The position numbers and the translations under genes are program-made. This document shows positions 1 through 6,714 of a DNA stretch of 38,987 bases, piece by piece. The notes beneath the pieces are model-generated. The model was not told the origin of the DNA. It was given only the letters and a program-made list of their open reading frames with translations, and did no database searches. Numbering within the stretch: position 1 is the first letter of the stretch; every line of letters starts with the position of its first letter. Source of the stretch: an uncultured Caryophanales bacterium (lineage in GTDB: Bacteria > Bacillota_I > Bacilli_A > RF39 > UBA660); NCBI GenBank assembly GCA_946408655.1, contig CAMJTE010000003.1, positions 1-38,987 of the forward strand, in the 5' to 3' direction.

Positions 1-13
1 GTTTGCGGTTTTG

Positions 14-727
14 TTATGTGGATTTTATAATTTTAATGCCGTTTAATTCTAGTTTTCGAACAACTCTATTACTAATTTGTCTTACATTAGTACCTTCTAA
101 TTCAAACTGTAAACCTATCATATAAGGAGCAGTTCTATATTCAAATTGTAACAAATTCATCTCACTAAACTTTGCAATATAATAGTAAGGGACAAAACTT
201 TTATCATAAAAATACATTTTACGCATTTCTTCTAAACTTTTAATATCTATTTGATATAACCAAGATAAATAATCGTCATCTTTATAAGCCATATATGTAT
301 TATCAAGCGCCAGATAAGGAAGAAGTTCATTTAGTCGCCAATAGTATTGTTTTAAAAGACAAATTAATGAATCATAATTATCATCTAAACATTCAGTGAT
401 AGATGGGCTTATTTTAAAAATTTCAAGAATATCTCCTTTTTTTATATTATCAATGCTAAACGCACAATTTGGTCTACAAAATTCTTGGAAACTGGAGCTA
501 TCATCAAGAATTTTATACATGCCTGCATAATTTTCTAAAGTCTCTTTATAATTGTCATTATTTAAATATATAAATTCATGTGAATATTTTTCTTTCTCTA
601 AATCTCCAAAACATCTAACAACTATATTCACATTGCTATCGATATTATAATTCCCATTTTTAATTCTATTTTTTACATATCTTTTCTTAAATTCATCTAA
701 ATCTCTAAGTATATATAATCTATCCAT
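14..727 (-). CDS. Hypothetical protein, 237 aa
   Basis: I do not recognise this protein. It starts at ATG 727 behind a clean AGGAGG ribosome site and has its own promoter (745-773). It is rich in Tyr, Asp, Asn and Ile, with no signal peptide, no membrane segment and no metal-binding Cys/His cluster. Single cysteines occur at scattered positions. It looks like a soluble cytoplasmic protein. The stop lies 14 bases inside the window, so any downstream operon partner is out of view. Upstream, a terminator (771-799) separates it from two microprotein genes, so it is probably transcribed alone or heads a unit leaving the window. No function is proposed. Confidence 0.75.
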   Translation of the reverse strand: MDRLYILRDLDEFKKRYVKNRIKNGNYNIDSNVNIVVRCFGDLEKEKYSHEFIYLNNDNYKETLENYAGMYKILDDSSSFQEFCRPNCAFSIDNIKKGDILEIFKISPSITECLDDNYDSLICLLKQYYWRLNELLPYLALDNTYMAYKDDDYLSWLYQIDIKSLEEMRKMYFYDKSFVPYYYIAKFSEMNLLQFEYRTAPYMIGLQFELEGTNVRQISNRVVRKLELNGIKIIKST

Positions 728-744
728 AATAACCTCCTAGTCAA

Positions 745-773
745 ATAATAACACAAAAAAAATCTTATATCAA
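745..773 (-). promoter_or_regulatory. Sigma-A-type promoter for the 237-aa gene
   Basis: On the minus strand TTGATA (773-768), a 17-base spacer and TATTAT (750-745) lie just upstream of the AGGAGG site and ATG at 727. The -35 box abuts the U-tract of the preceding terminator. Confidence 0.6.
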
Positions 774-799
774 TAAAAAAAAGAGAGCACTCTCTTTTA
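771..799 (-). terminator. Intrinsic terminator after the microprotein pair
   Basis: Arms 779-787 and 790-798 (AAAAGAGAG / CTCTCTTTT) form a 9-bp stem with a 2-base loop, followed on the minus strand by a T-rich run. It overlaps the stop codon of the 43-aa microprotein at 797. Confidence 0.75.
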
Positions 800-928
800 A
801 AATAAACAAGAACCAAGTATAATCGCAAGTAAGATGTATAAAACAATAATTATAATATAACTATTATTTCCACAACATCTATTAGTTGTTCCGCAATTGT
901 TGTTGGTGTTTTGATTGTTTGCACACAT
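797..928 (-). CDS. Asn/Cys-rich membrane microprotein, 43 aa
   Basis: A short reading frame starts at ATG 928 with a strong AAGGAGGTG ribosome site. The first 23 residues are Asn/Thr-rich with cysteines at 2, 12, 18 and 19. Residues 24-43 are a single hydrophobic helix (YIIIIVLYILLAIILGSCLF). The layout, a polar head followed by a helix resembling LFILLII and then a Gly near the end, resembles the small YjcZ/YnzH-like sporulation microproteins of Bacilli. It lies 12 bases downstream of a second such gene and ends in a terminator, so the pair form one unit. Family assignment is by resemblance only; that it is a real gene rests on the ribosome site, the paired neighbour and the terminator. Confidence 0.6.
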   Translation of the reverse strand: MCANNQNTNNNCGTTNRCCGNNSYIIIIVLYILLAIILGSCLF

Positions 929-940
929 AATTACACCTCC

Positions 941-1027
941 TTAAATATATGCTCCTAGTATAATTATTAATAAAATAAATAATACTAATACGATAGCTGC
1001 GCCAGACACGCCATGATTACAACACAT
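941..1027 (-). CDS. YjcZ-like microprotein, 28 aa
   Basis: The frame starts at ATG 1027, seven bases after AAAGGAGGAG, and ends with TAA at 941. The peptide begins MCCNHGVSGAAIV and continues as one hydrophobic helix ending LGAYI. The order Gly-rich turn, A-I-V-L-V-L-F-I-L-L-I-I and terminal G-A-Y matches the YjcZ family of tiny sporulation-associated membrane proteins known from Bacillus. Those are spore or membrane components of unclear role. It is co-oriented with the 43-aa microprotein 12 bases downstream. A SigK-like box lies upstream (1057-1083). That this organism sporulates is not shown here. Confidence 0.65.
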   Translation of the reverse strand: MCCNHGVSGAAIVLVLFILLIIILGAYI

Positions 1028-1048
1028 ATTCACTCCTCCTTTATCTAT

Positions 1049-1083
1049 TTTCATAGTATTCTATGAAATTTTTTTAAAATTGT
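1049..1083 (-). promoter_or_regulatory. SigK/SigE-like promoter and palindrome upstream of microproteins
   Basis: On the minus strand AC (1083-1082), 16 bases and CATAGAATA (1065-1057) match the mother-cell consensus AC-N16-CATANNNTA. The -10 region overlaps a perfect 8-bp-arm palindrome (1049-1056 / 1061-1068) that could also be an operator shared with the divergent foldase gene. AT-rich DNA makes chance matches easy. Confidence 0.35.
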
Positions 1084-1093
1084 GATATAAATG

Positions 1094-1122
1094 TTGTTTT
1101 TTCTTTTGTTTTCTGCTATGAT
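1094..1122 (+). promoter_or_regulatory. Promoter for the PrsA-like foldase gene
   Basis: TTGTTT (1094-1099), 17 bases, TATGAT (1117-1122). Its position, 50 bases before ATG 1172, argues against the longer in-frame start at 1091. Confidence 0.5.
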
Positions 1123-1171
1123 TAATTCGTATGGTGCATATTACATCGTATTAGGAGAGGAGATTTTTTAT

Positions 1172-2536
1172 ATGGCAAAGACTAATAATAGTCAAAAGAA
1201 AAGTACTAAAAATAGTACAAGAAAAGCTACAGCAAAAAACACTAAAAGAGTTGCAACTGCAAAGAAATCAGCTAATACTAAAAGTGTAAAAAAGCCGGTA
1301 GTAAAAAAAGTAGAAAAGGAATTTGTTCCTGAAGTAAAGGTTGAAGAGGTTAAACCAGAGGTTATTAAGACTTCAAGAACTAAATCTACTAAAAATGATG
1401 GTTTTGTTTCTAAAACTAAAAATAATATTCTAAAGAACTGGGAAGAAAGAAGAGAGTTTGTTATTGCATGTATTATAATTGCAATACTTGCAATTATAAT
1501 TGTATTACTTGCAGTATGTAAACGTATTCCAAAAACTAAGAATGGCGAAGAAGTTCTAGCTAGTGTAGATGGTCTTACAGTTACAAGTGATAAACTATAT
1601 CAAGATTTAAAAAATCAATATGGTACTACTAATGTAATTAATATGATTGATGAGTATATTGCAAATGACTATGTTAAGAAGTTAACTAAAGATGATGAAA
1701 AATATGTTAATCAAGTAGTTGATTATTATAAACAATATGCAGAATACTATGGTGCAAGCTTTGAGGATTTCTTAAGTCAATATGTAGGAATTCAAGGAGT
1801 AACTAATGAAAAAGAATTTAGAGCTTATGTTACTAAAGATTATAAAAAAACACTTGCAGTTAAAAAATATATTGGTTCTACTATAAGTGAAGAAGAATTA
1901 AAGAAGGAATTTAATGAAAACTATAAAGAAAAATTAACTGTAAGACATATTTTAATTGAAGTAAATGACGAAACTTCTGAAGAAGATGCTAAAAAGAAAG
2001 CTGAAGATTTAATTAATCAATTAAATGAAGTTAAAGATGATGCTGATAAATTAGAGAAGAAATTTAAAGATTTAGCTTATGATAATTCTGATGATAAAGC
2101 TTCTTATGAAGATGGTGGATTATTCAAAGATTTCTCTAAGAGTGGTGTTGATGAAGCATTCTATAACGCTTCTAAAAAACTTAAAAAAGGAGAATATACT
2201 GCTGAACCTGTTAAGAGTCAATATGGATATCATGTTATCTTAAAAGTTTCAAGTAAAACTAATAAATATAAAGATGTTAAAGAAACTATTAAGAAAGATT
2301 TAGCAGAAAAGAAATTAAATGAAGATTCTACTTTACAAGTTAAATCTTGGGATAAATTAAGAAAGAAATATAAATTAAAAATTAATGATACTGATGTAGA
2401 AAAAGCATACAAGAAAACAGTAAGTGATGGTTCTAAGAAAGAAGAAACTAAAAAAGATAGTTCTTCTGAAACAAATGAAACTACTGAAAATAATGAATCA
2501 TCTGAAACAAAAGAAGAAACTAGTTCTGAAGAATAA
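1172..2536 (+). CDS. Membrane-anchored parvulin-type peptidyl-prolyl isomerase (PrsA-like), 454 aa
   Basis: The start at ATG 1172 is chosen because GGAGAGGAG precedes it; an in-frame ATG at 1091 has no ribosome site and lies upstream of the promoter. Residues 1-95 are a Lys/Thr/Ala-rich cytoplasmic tail, 96-116 one membrane helix, about 125-250 a SurA/PrsA-type helical chaperone region, 256-360 a parvulin domain (starts VRHILIEV, with GGLF and ends QYGYHVILKV), and the last 35 residues an acidic Ser/Glu/Thr tail. Parvulins catalyse proline cis-trans isomerisation; PrsA helps secreted proteins fold outside the membrane. PrsA of Bacillus is a lipoprotein, but no lipobox is seen here, so anchoring is by the helix (N-in, C-out). 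It is the only complete plus-strand gene in the window. Confidence 0.85.
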   Translation: MAKTNNSQKKSTKNSTRKATAKNTKRVATAKKSANTKSVKKPVVKKVEKEFVPEVKVEEVKPEVIKTSRTKSTKNDGFVSKTKNNILKNWEERREFVIACIIIAILAIIIVLLAVCKRIPKTKNGEEVLASVDGLTVTSDKLYQDLKNQYGTTNVINMIDEYIANDYVKKLTKDDEKYVNQVVDYYKQYAEYYGASFEDFLSQYVGIQGVTNEKEFRAYVTKDYKKTLAVKKYIGSTISEEELKKEFNENYKEKLTVRHILIEVNDETSEEDAKKKAEDLINQLNEVKDDADKLEKKFKDLAYDNSDDKASYEDGGLFKDFSKSGVDEAFYNASKKLKKGEYTAEPVKSQYGYHVILKVSSKTNKYKDVKETIKKDLAEKKLNEDSTLQVKSWDKLRKKYKLKINDTDVEKAYKKTVSDGSKKEETKKDSSSETNETTENNESSETKEETSSEE

Positions 2537-2567
2537 AAAGAAGATTAATGCAAATCTTCTTTTTTTA
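2535..2567. terminator. Bidirectional terminator between foldase and recX
   Basis: The A-tract/stem/T-tract structure (arms about 2535-2546 and 2553-2565, AAGAAGATT / AATCTTCTT) works in both directions. It ends the plus-strand foldase gene and overlaps the stop of the convergent minus-strand recX. Confidence 0.8.
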
Positions 2568-3303
2568 TGTCATCATAATTAAAACCTTTTAAATATAATT
2601 TATTTTTTATAACATATTCTAACTCGTTATCTTGATATTTTTTAGAAAACTTATTATATAGTTTATTGTACTCTTTTATAAGAACAGAATAATTATTGAT
2701 AGAATTTCTATCATATATATCTACTATATCATAGTAATTATAGCCTAAATTCATCATATCAGTTATAATCTTATTTTTAAGAATAAAATTAGAGTATTTA
2801 TGATTACTATTAATTCTCTTTATAATCATTTTTTCTAACTTTTCTTGCTCATTATATTCTACTTTACTTATTTCATCTTCTATAATATTAACATCAATAT
2901 TACTATCTATTAAATCTTTTTTTACCTTTTTTATACTATCTTTAGTTAAATATAGTTTATCATTTATGTAACTCTTAACATATACTCTATCATTAATTAG
3001 ATTAATACTTTTTAGTTTATCAATAATACTATCTTTATCAATATCATTTATTTCTAGTTTATCTAAATACTTTCTAACTTCTATTTCAGCTCTAACCTTT
3101 TTCATACAATAATTTAAAGTTTTATTATACGATTCATAATAAACAGTTTCTAAACTTAACACATTTAATAATTCTTCATCTATCTTTTTACTATATAGAA
3201 GATTATGATTTAAAATAATATCATCATAAGTAATAAATTCATAACTATCTAACTTTACTTTATATTTGCCATTCTTTAACTTAGTAATTTTTTTAATCTC
3301 CAT
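2545..3303 (-). CDS. recX: Regulatory protein RecX, 252 aa
   Basis: RecX binds RecA and restrains its filament growth and activities. The start MEIKKITKLK at 3303 is preferred because GGTGAG precedes it and because RecX proteins normally open with a similar ITKI strand motif; a start 10 codons upstream (3333) lacks a ribosome site. The family's three-helix repeats are visible: VRAEIEVRKYLDK followed by IDKLKSINLINDRVYVKSYI, matching the family pattern of a short helix, then 'L...glinDeryA..yi', and further repeats to the C terminus. The length is close to the usual 210-270. The protein is Lys/Asn/Ile-rich, in line with the base composition. It sits alone, facing the foldase gene and sharing its terminator. 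Confidence 0.7.
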   Translation of the reverse strand: MEIKKITKLKNGKYKVKLDSYEFITYDDIILNHNLLYSKKIDEELLNVLSLETVYYESYNKTLNYCMKKVRAEIEVRKYLDKLEINDIDKDSIIDKLKSINLINDRVYVKSYINDKLYLTKDSIKKVKKDLIDSNIDVNIIEDEISKVEYNEQEKLEKMIIKRINSNHKYSNFILKNKIITDMMNLGYNYYDIVDIYDRNSINNYSVLIKEYNKLYNKFSKKYQDNELEYVIKNKLYLKGFNYDDIKKEDLH

Positions 3304-3347
3304 AAACTCACCAACAAAATCATATAACTTCATTAAAATTTAGTCAA

Positions 3348-3376
3348 GAAAAAAGTAGATTAGATCTACCTTTTTG
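3348..3376 (-). terminator. Terminator after the ABC exporter operon
   Basis: The stem GTAGAT/ATCTAC (3355-3360 / 3364-3369) is flanked by A and T runs and lies 11 bases after the permease stop at 3387 on the minus strand. Confidence 0.75.
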
Positions 3377-3386
3377 TTATAAATAA

Positions 3387-4115
3387 TTACTTAATCTCTT
3401 TATGATTACTTATAATAATGCCAACTATAAATGATAAAACTATATAAACTATACCTATTATAATAGCAAACATAGTCTCATTGTTAAAAGCATTAGTAAT
3501 CCAAAACTTAGATATTGTTAAACCTTTTTTTAATTTTAATAATACATCAACTAATGTTAATATTCCTGGAGCTAGAAAACTAGTTAAAAGACAAGCTACT
3601 AAGGCACCACTAGATTTAGATGTAATAGTTGAAATAAGACTATAAAACGATGTAAGTCCAATAATAGTAACATAGTATACCGCAACTTTAGAAAGTGTAT
3701 TACTATCTAATGCAACAAAATTGCTACCTACAATAATACACGTTAAATAAGAAAATATAAATGATACAGCAAACATAATTGTTGCTCCTACAATTGTTGT
3801 CATATATTTCGATATAAAGACTTGTTTTCTAGAAAAGCCACGTGCAATAATATTTTTCATTGTTCCATTTGAGATATCTAAAGTAAAGAATAATGCCACA
3901 TATATAGTTAAAAATATGTCAAATTGCCCTGGATTAATAAACGATAAAAGAATACTATTAGAATCCATTTTACCTATTTCAATAGATGTTAGATTTGATA
4001 ATAAATTATTTGATATAGTCATTAAAGAAGCAAGTCCAACTGCAACTATCATGCAAATATAAAATGACTTTTGTTTAAATAAATTACGAAATTGAAAACT
4101 AATTAATCTTTCCAT
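3387..4115 (-). CDS. ABC transporter permease (ABC-2 type), 242 aa
   Basis: This is a membrane permease with six likely helices, starting near residues 15-35 and ending near the C terminus (IIGIVYIVLSFIVGIIISN). It carries the ABC-2 hallmark DISNGTMKNIIARGFSRKQVFISKY between the second and third helices, where the protein contacts its ATPase. Start: ATG 4115 has AGGTG six bases upstream; a GTG three codons earlier (4124) would overlap the ATPase gene. The stop of the ATPase gene is one base from this ATG, so the two are translationally coupled. The pair resembles bacitracin- or lantibiotic-resistance exporters (BcrAB type) in size and form, but the substrate cannot be read from sequence. Confidence 0.8.
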   Translation of the reverse strand: MERLISFQFRNLFKQKSFYICMIVAVGLASLMTISNNLLSNLTSIEIGKMDSNSILLSFINPGQFDIFLTIYVALFFTLDISNGTMKNIIARGFSRKQVFISKYMTTIVGATIMFAVSFIFSYLTCIIVGSNFVALDSNTLSKVAVYYVTIIGLTSFYSLISTITSKSSGALVACLLTSFLAPGILTLVDVLLKLKKGLTISKFWITNAFNNETMFAIIIGIVYIVLSFIVGIIISNHKEIK

Positions 4116-4116
4116 C

Positions 4117-5010
4117 TTACTCACCTATCTTTCTAATAAAGTATTCTTCTAAGCTATCAACCTTAGTATAAATTTCACTTACTTTTATTCCCTTATCAAT
4201 TAAAAGCTTATTTATTTCTGCACTATTATCTAAATTAGAATATAAAACAAGGGTATTATCATTAATCTCTATATCTTTAACACTATACTCATTTTCAATT
4301 AACTTTTTCGCTTTTTCATTATTATTAGTTTTAATAATTAACTTATTTTTACAATTTTCAATTAATTCTTCTGCCGAAATTTCTTCCAATAAAACACCAT
4401 TATCAATAATACCATATCTAGTAACTACTTTAGCAAGTTCATCAAGTAAATGACTAGATATTAGAAACGTGATACCTTTTTCTTTATTAAGTTTTAATAT
4501 AACATCTCTTATTTCCTTGATTCCTTTTGGATCAAGTCCATTAATTGGCTCATCTAAAACTAAGAATTCAGGCTCCCCTAATAAAGCAATAGCTATCCCT
4601 AATCTTTGCCTCATACCTAAAGAAAAATCTTTAGCTTTTTTCTTACCTGTTTTATGAAGATTAACAAATTTCAATATTTCATTTATTTTAGATTCATCTG
4701 CTCCATAAAGTATAGAAAAACGCTTTAAATTTTCGTAAGCTGTGGCATTCTTATATAAACCAGGTGCTTCAATTAATGAACCAATCTTGCACCCAACTTC
4801 TTCAATTCTTTTACCACCAAATAATTCAACTTTACCTTTAGTTATACTAGTCAATGATAGAATCATACGCATAAACGTTGTTTTTCCTGCACCATTTTTT
4901 CCAATAAATCCATATATCTCCCCTTTTTTTATTGTCATGTTCACACCATCGACAACCTTCCTTACTCCATATACTTTAGTAAGATTATTTGTTTTTAAAA
5001 TTACTTCCAT
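4117..5010 (-). CDS. ABC transporter ATP-binding protein (BcrA/YtrB-like), 297 aa
   Basis: This is the cytoplasmic ATPase partner of the permease just downstream. It shows Walker A GKNGAGKTT (37-45), the signature LGMRQRLGIA, Walker B FLVLDEP, and the H-loop in SSHLL. The C-terminal 80 residues form the extra domain found in BcrA/LanF-type exporters. Start: MEVILK at 5010 follows AAAGGAG directly; the frame continues upstream without a better site. About 50 bases upstream lies an AACTA-TAT-TAGTT palindrome (5058-5070), like operators of GntR/YtrA repressors that control this transporter class, but no regulator gene is adjacent. Multidrug or peptide-antibiotic export is likely; substrate unknown. 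Confidence 0.85.
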   Translation of the reverse strand: MEVILKTNNLTKVYGVRKVVDGVNMTIKKGEIYGFIGKNGAGKTTFMRMILSLTSITKGKVELFGGKRIEEVGCKIGSLIEAPGLYKNATAYENLKRFSILYGADESKINEILKFVNLHKTGKKKAKDFSLGMRQRLGIAIALLGEPEFLVLDEPINGLDPKGIKEIRDVILKLNKEKGITFLISSHLLDELAKVVTRYGIIDNGVLLEEISAEELIENCKNKLIIKTNNNEKAKKLIENEYSVKDIEINDNTLVLYSNLDNSAEINKLLIDKGIKVSEIYTKVDSLEEYFIRKIGE

Positions 5011-5057
5011 AAATACTCCTTTCAATTTTACTCATATTCCCCTTTATTTCTTATTTT

Positions 5058-5070
5058 AACTATATTAGTT
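5058..5070. promoter_or_regulatory. Possible operator upstream of the ABC exporter
   Basis: A 13-base inverted repeat, AACTA-TAT-TAGTT, lies in the leader of the ABC operon. It resembles in form the AT-rich palindromes bound by GntR/YtrA-type repressors. There is no regulator gene nearby, and chance is possible in AT-rich DNA. Confidence 0.25.
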
Positions 5071-5098
5071 ATCACCTCATTTATATTATTATACATAA

Positions 5099-5770
5099 CT
5101 ATTTAGTCTTGTTTACGATATCTTCAGAACTATAATTGTCAGCATATGAATTTAAATAGCTCAAAAACTTATTATTAAGATCACTACAAGCCAAAGCATG
5201 ATATTTTAATTCTCTTTCAATAAACTTTTGATATTGGATTTTATAAAATAATTCTGGGTTATTAAGTTTTTGATAATCATTAATATAAATTAGTTCTCCA
5301 AAATCTATTAAATATACTTGTCCATTCTCATCTTTTCCAAAATTTTCAAGTTTTTTTGCATCATTAAATAAATAACCATCCATTCTAAGTTTAACGTAAC
5401 AAGCATCGCGTTCATCCTCTGAAACATTACCAATCTGCAATGTTTTAAGCCCTATAATTGTCGGATAATTTACATCACCAGTATCTACTTTATGTTCAAA
5501 TAATGGTTGCAGTATAGCGCTGCTATGACTTAAATAATCACTTAAAGTTTCATAACCCTTATATCTTACATAAGTTAACCTAATCACAATATCATCTTTT
5601 ATAAAATTTATCGATGTTTCACCGCTTTCAACATGCAAATTATTCAAATCAAAATTACTAGAAACTAAATAATTCAATAAATCTTTAATAACAATATCAA
5701 TACTCTTTTCTACAGCAAATGAAGAATTATTTAATATATATTCCTTTAATTCATTAACATTTATAGTCAT
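5099..5770 (-). CDS. Hypothetical protein with kinase-like catalytic motifs, 223 aa
   Basis: I cannot name this family. Residues 136-158 read N-D-A-K..., then E-N-F-G, then V-Y-L-I-D-F-G-E-L. This is the order of a protein-kinase or aminoglycoside-phosphotransferase-type catalytic loop (D...N) followed by a DFG metal-binding motif in a beta hairpin. An upstream strand (INFIKDDIVIRLTYVRY, about 54-70) could be the lobe that normally holds the lysine, but a clear glycine loop is missing. The protein is short for a kinase (usually 260 or more), so it is either a minimal or degenerate kinase-like fold, or a chance likeness. It has no signal peptide. ATG 5770 follows AGGTG-like bases, and a TATAAT box lies upstream. 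The gene stands alone between the ABC operon and the tRNA unit. Confidence 0.6.
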   Translation of the reverse strand: MTINVNELKEYILNNSSFAVEKSIDIVIKDLLNYLVSSNFDLNNLHVESGETSINFIKDDIVIRLTYVRYKGYETLSDYLSHSSAILQPLFEHKVDTGDVNYPTIIGLKTLQIGNVSEDERDACYVKLRMDGYLFNDAKKLENFGKDENGQVYLIDFGELIYINDYQKLNNPELFYKIQYQKFIERELKYHALACSDLNNKFLSYLNSYADNYSSEDIVNKTK

Positions 5771-5929
5771 CTTCTCAACACCTATAACAATTATACTATT
5801 ATTTATAAAGAAAAACTAGGTTAATATCACTAAATATTTTCAACTACATCAGCATATACTAAATAATTGGTTTTAGATAAAATACGATTAAAATACCATT
5901 CTTTTTTTTCTAATATACTTCATTTTTTT

Positions 5930-5957
5930 AAAATAAAACTCAAGAAAATTCTTGAGT
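5930..5957 (-). terminator. Terminator of the tRNA-Ile/tRNA-Glu unit
   Basis: Arms 5938-5946 and 5949-5957 (ACTCAAGAA / TTCTTGAGT) are followed on the minus strand by TTTTATTTT. It lies 12 bases after the CCA end of tRNA-Glu. Confidence 0.8.
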
Positions 5958-5968
5958 AAAATTCAATT

Positions 5969-6045
5969 TGGTGACCCGTACGGGATTTGAACCCATGAAT
6001 GCATGCGTGAAAGGCATGTGTGTTAAGCCACTTCACCAACGGGCC
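5969..6045 (-). tRNA. tRNA-Glu (anticodon TTC), CCA encoded
   Basis: A full cloverleaf: acceptor GGCCCGT pairs with ACGGGTC (one G-U), the anticodon loop CTTTCAC gives TTC, the T-loop is GGTTCAAATCC, and CCA is encoded. It is the second gene of a two-tRNA transcript. In GatCAB organisms, Glu-tRNA(Gln) rather than Glu-tRNA(Glu) is the amidation substrate, so its nearness to the Asn locus need not be functional. Confidence 0.95.
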
Positions 6046-6053
6046 ATAATTAA

Positions 6054-6130
6054 TGGTGGGCCTGGATGGACTTGAACCATCGACCTCCCGCTTATCAGAC
6101 GGACGCTCTAACCAGCTGAGCTACAAGCCC
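6054..6130 (-). tRNA. tRNA-Ile (anticodon GAT), CCA encoded
   Basis: The cloverleaf has acceptor GGGCTTG / CAGGCCC, D-arm AGCTCAGCTGGTTAGAGC, anticodon loop CTGATAA giving GAT (reads ATC/ATT), T-arm GGTTCAAGTCC and encoded CCA. It is the first gene of the transcript driven by the promoter at 6151-6179. Confidence 0.95.
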
Positions 6131-6150
6131 AATTAATCAATGACTATTCA

Positions 6151-6179
6151 AGTATACATTATTTTTTTAATGTCGTCAA
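6151..6179 (-). promoter_or_regulatory. Strong promoter for tRNA-Ile/tRNA-Glu
   Basis: Minus strand TTGACG (6179-6174), a 17-base spacer and TATACT (6156-6151) lie 20 bases before tRNA-Ile. The tRNAs therefore do not depend on the aspS operon upstream. Confidence 0.8.
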
Positions 6180-6229
6180 TAGATTTTTCATAAATTTTAA
6201 GCATTTTTTTAACTTTTTAGTAAAATAGT

Positions 6230-6262
6230 GAGTAATAAGAAGCATTTTACTTCTTATTACTC
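6230..6262 (-). terminator. Long hairpin at the end of the aspS operon
   Basis: Perfect 13-bp arms, 6230-6242 and 6250-6262 (GAGTAATAAGAAG / CTTCTTATTACTC), with a 7-base loop. It spans the stop codon of the 154-aa gene. The following minus-strand bases are only mildly T-rich (ACTATTTTAC), so it may end transcription or protect the 3' end of the message. Confidence 0.6.
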
Positions 6263-6711
6263 TCATATATAATTGCTTCATATATTAAATCTACTAAATG
6301 ATTACTTGGTTCTAAATTATACTTATCAATTATTTTATCAAACACATCGTAACTATGTTCTAATCCTAAATAAGGATATACTAATTCTTTCTTGTTATTA
6401 ATTTCTTTTAAATAATTGCTTGTGTAATCATTTTCAATTAGTATAAGCGGATAATCTTCAACCCAATTTTTAAAATCATTTAAAATTGTATTATCATCAT
6501 ATACATAACTGAACATATCATTATCATAATTGGTAGCTTTTTTGATTGCAATATTATCTATCTTACTACTATCAAGTCTATAATCAAATCTATCTATTAA
6601 TGTAAGACCATTTAATTTGAGCGCCTGTAATTGACAAATATTGCCAACATCTGGATTTGAATTATCAGGAATAATTTCTACAATAATATATTTATCTTTA
6701 TCTAACTTCAT
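6247..6711 (-). CDS. Degenerate DnaQ/RNase T-fold protein, 154 aa
   Basis: The order of strands and helices looks like a DEDDh 3'-5' exonuclease. The first strand KYIIVEIIP sits where the catalytic 'FDxExTG' strand would be; 'ICQLQALKLNGLTLIDRF' matches the usual 'iiqig.v...g...d.f' strands; 'PLILIENDYTSNYL' matches 'lvgHN..fD..fL'; and 'NHLVDLIYEAIIYE' matches the last helix. The acidic and histidine residues of the active site are largely replaced (the first D-x-E is lost and the H of HN is absent), so the protein is probably inactive, perhaps a binding protein. It starts 4 bases after the aspS stop with no clear ribosome site of its own, suggesting coupled translation. The assignment is by eye only. 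Confidence 0.55.
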   Translation of the reverse strand: MKLDKDKYIIVEIIPDNSNPDVGNICQLQALKLNGLTLIDRFDYRLDSSKIDNIAIKKATNYDNDMFSYVYDDNTILNDFKNWVEDYPLILIENDYTSNYLKEINNKKELVYPYLGLEHSYDVFDKIIDKYNLEPSNHLVDLIYEAIIYESNKK

Positions 6712-6714
6712 ATA

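Noticed and set aside
1091..1171. In-frame N-terminal extension of the foldase gene starting at 1091
   Set aside because: No ribosome site, and the likely promoter lies inside it; ATG 1172 has GGAGAGGAG.
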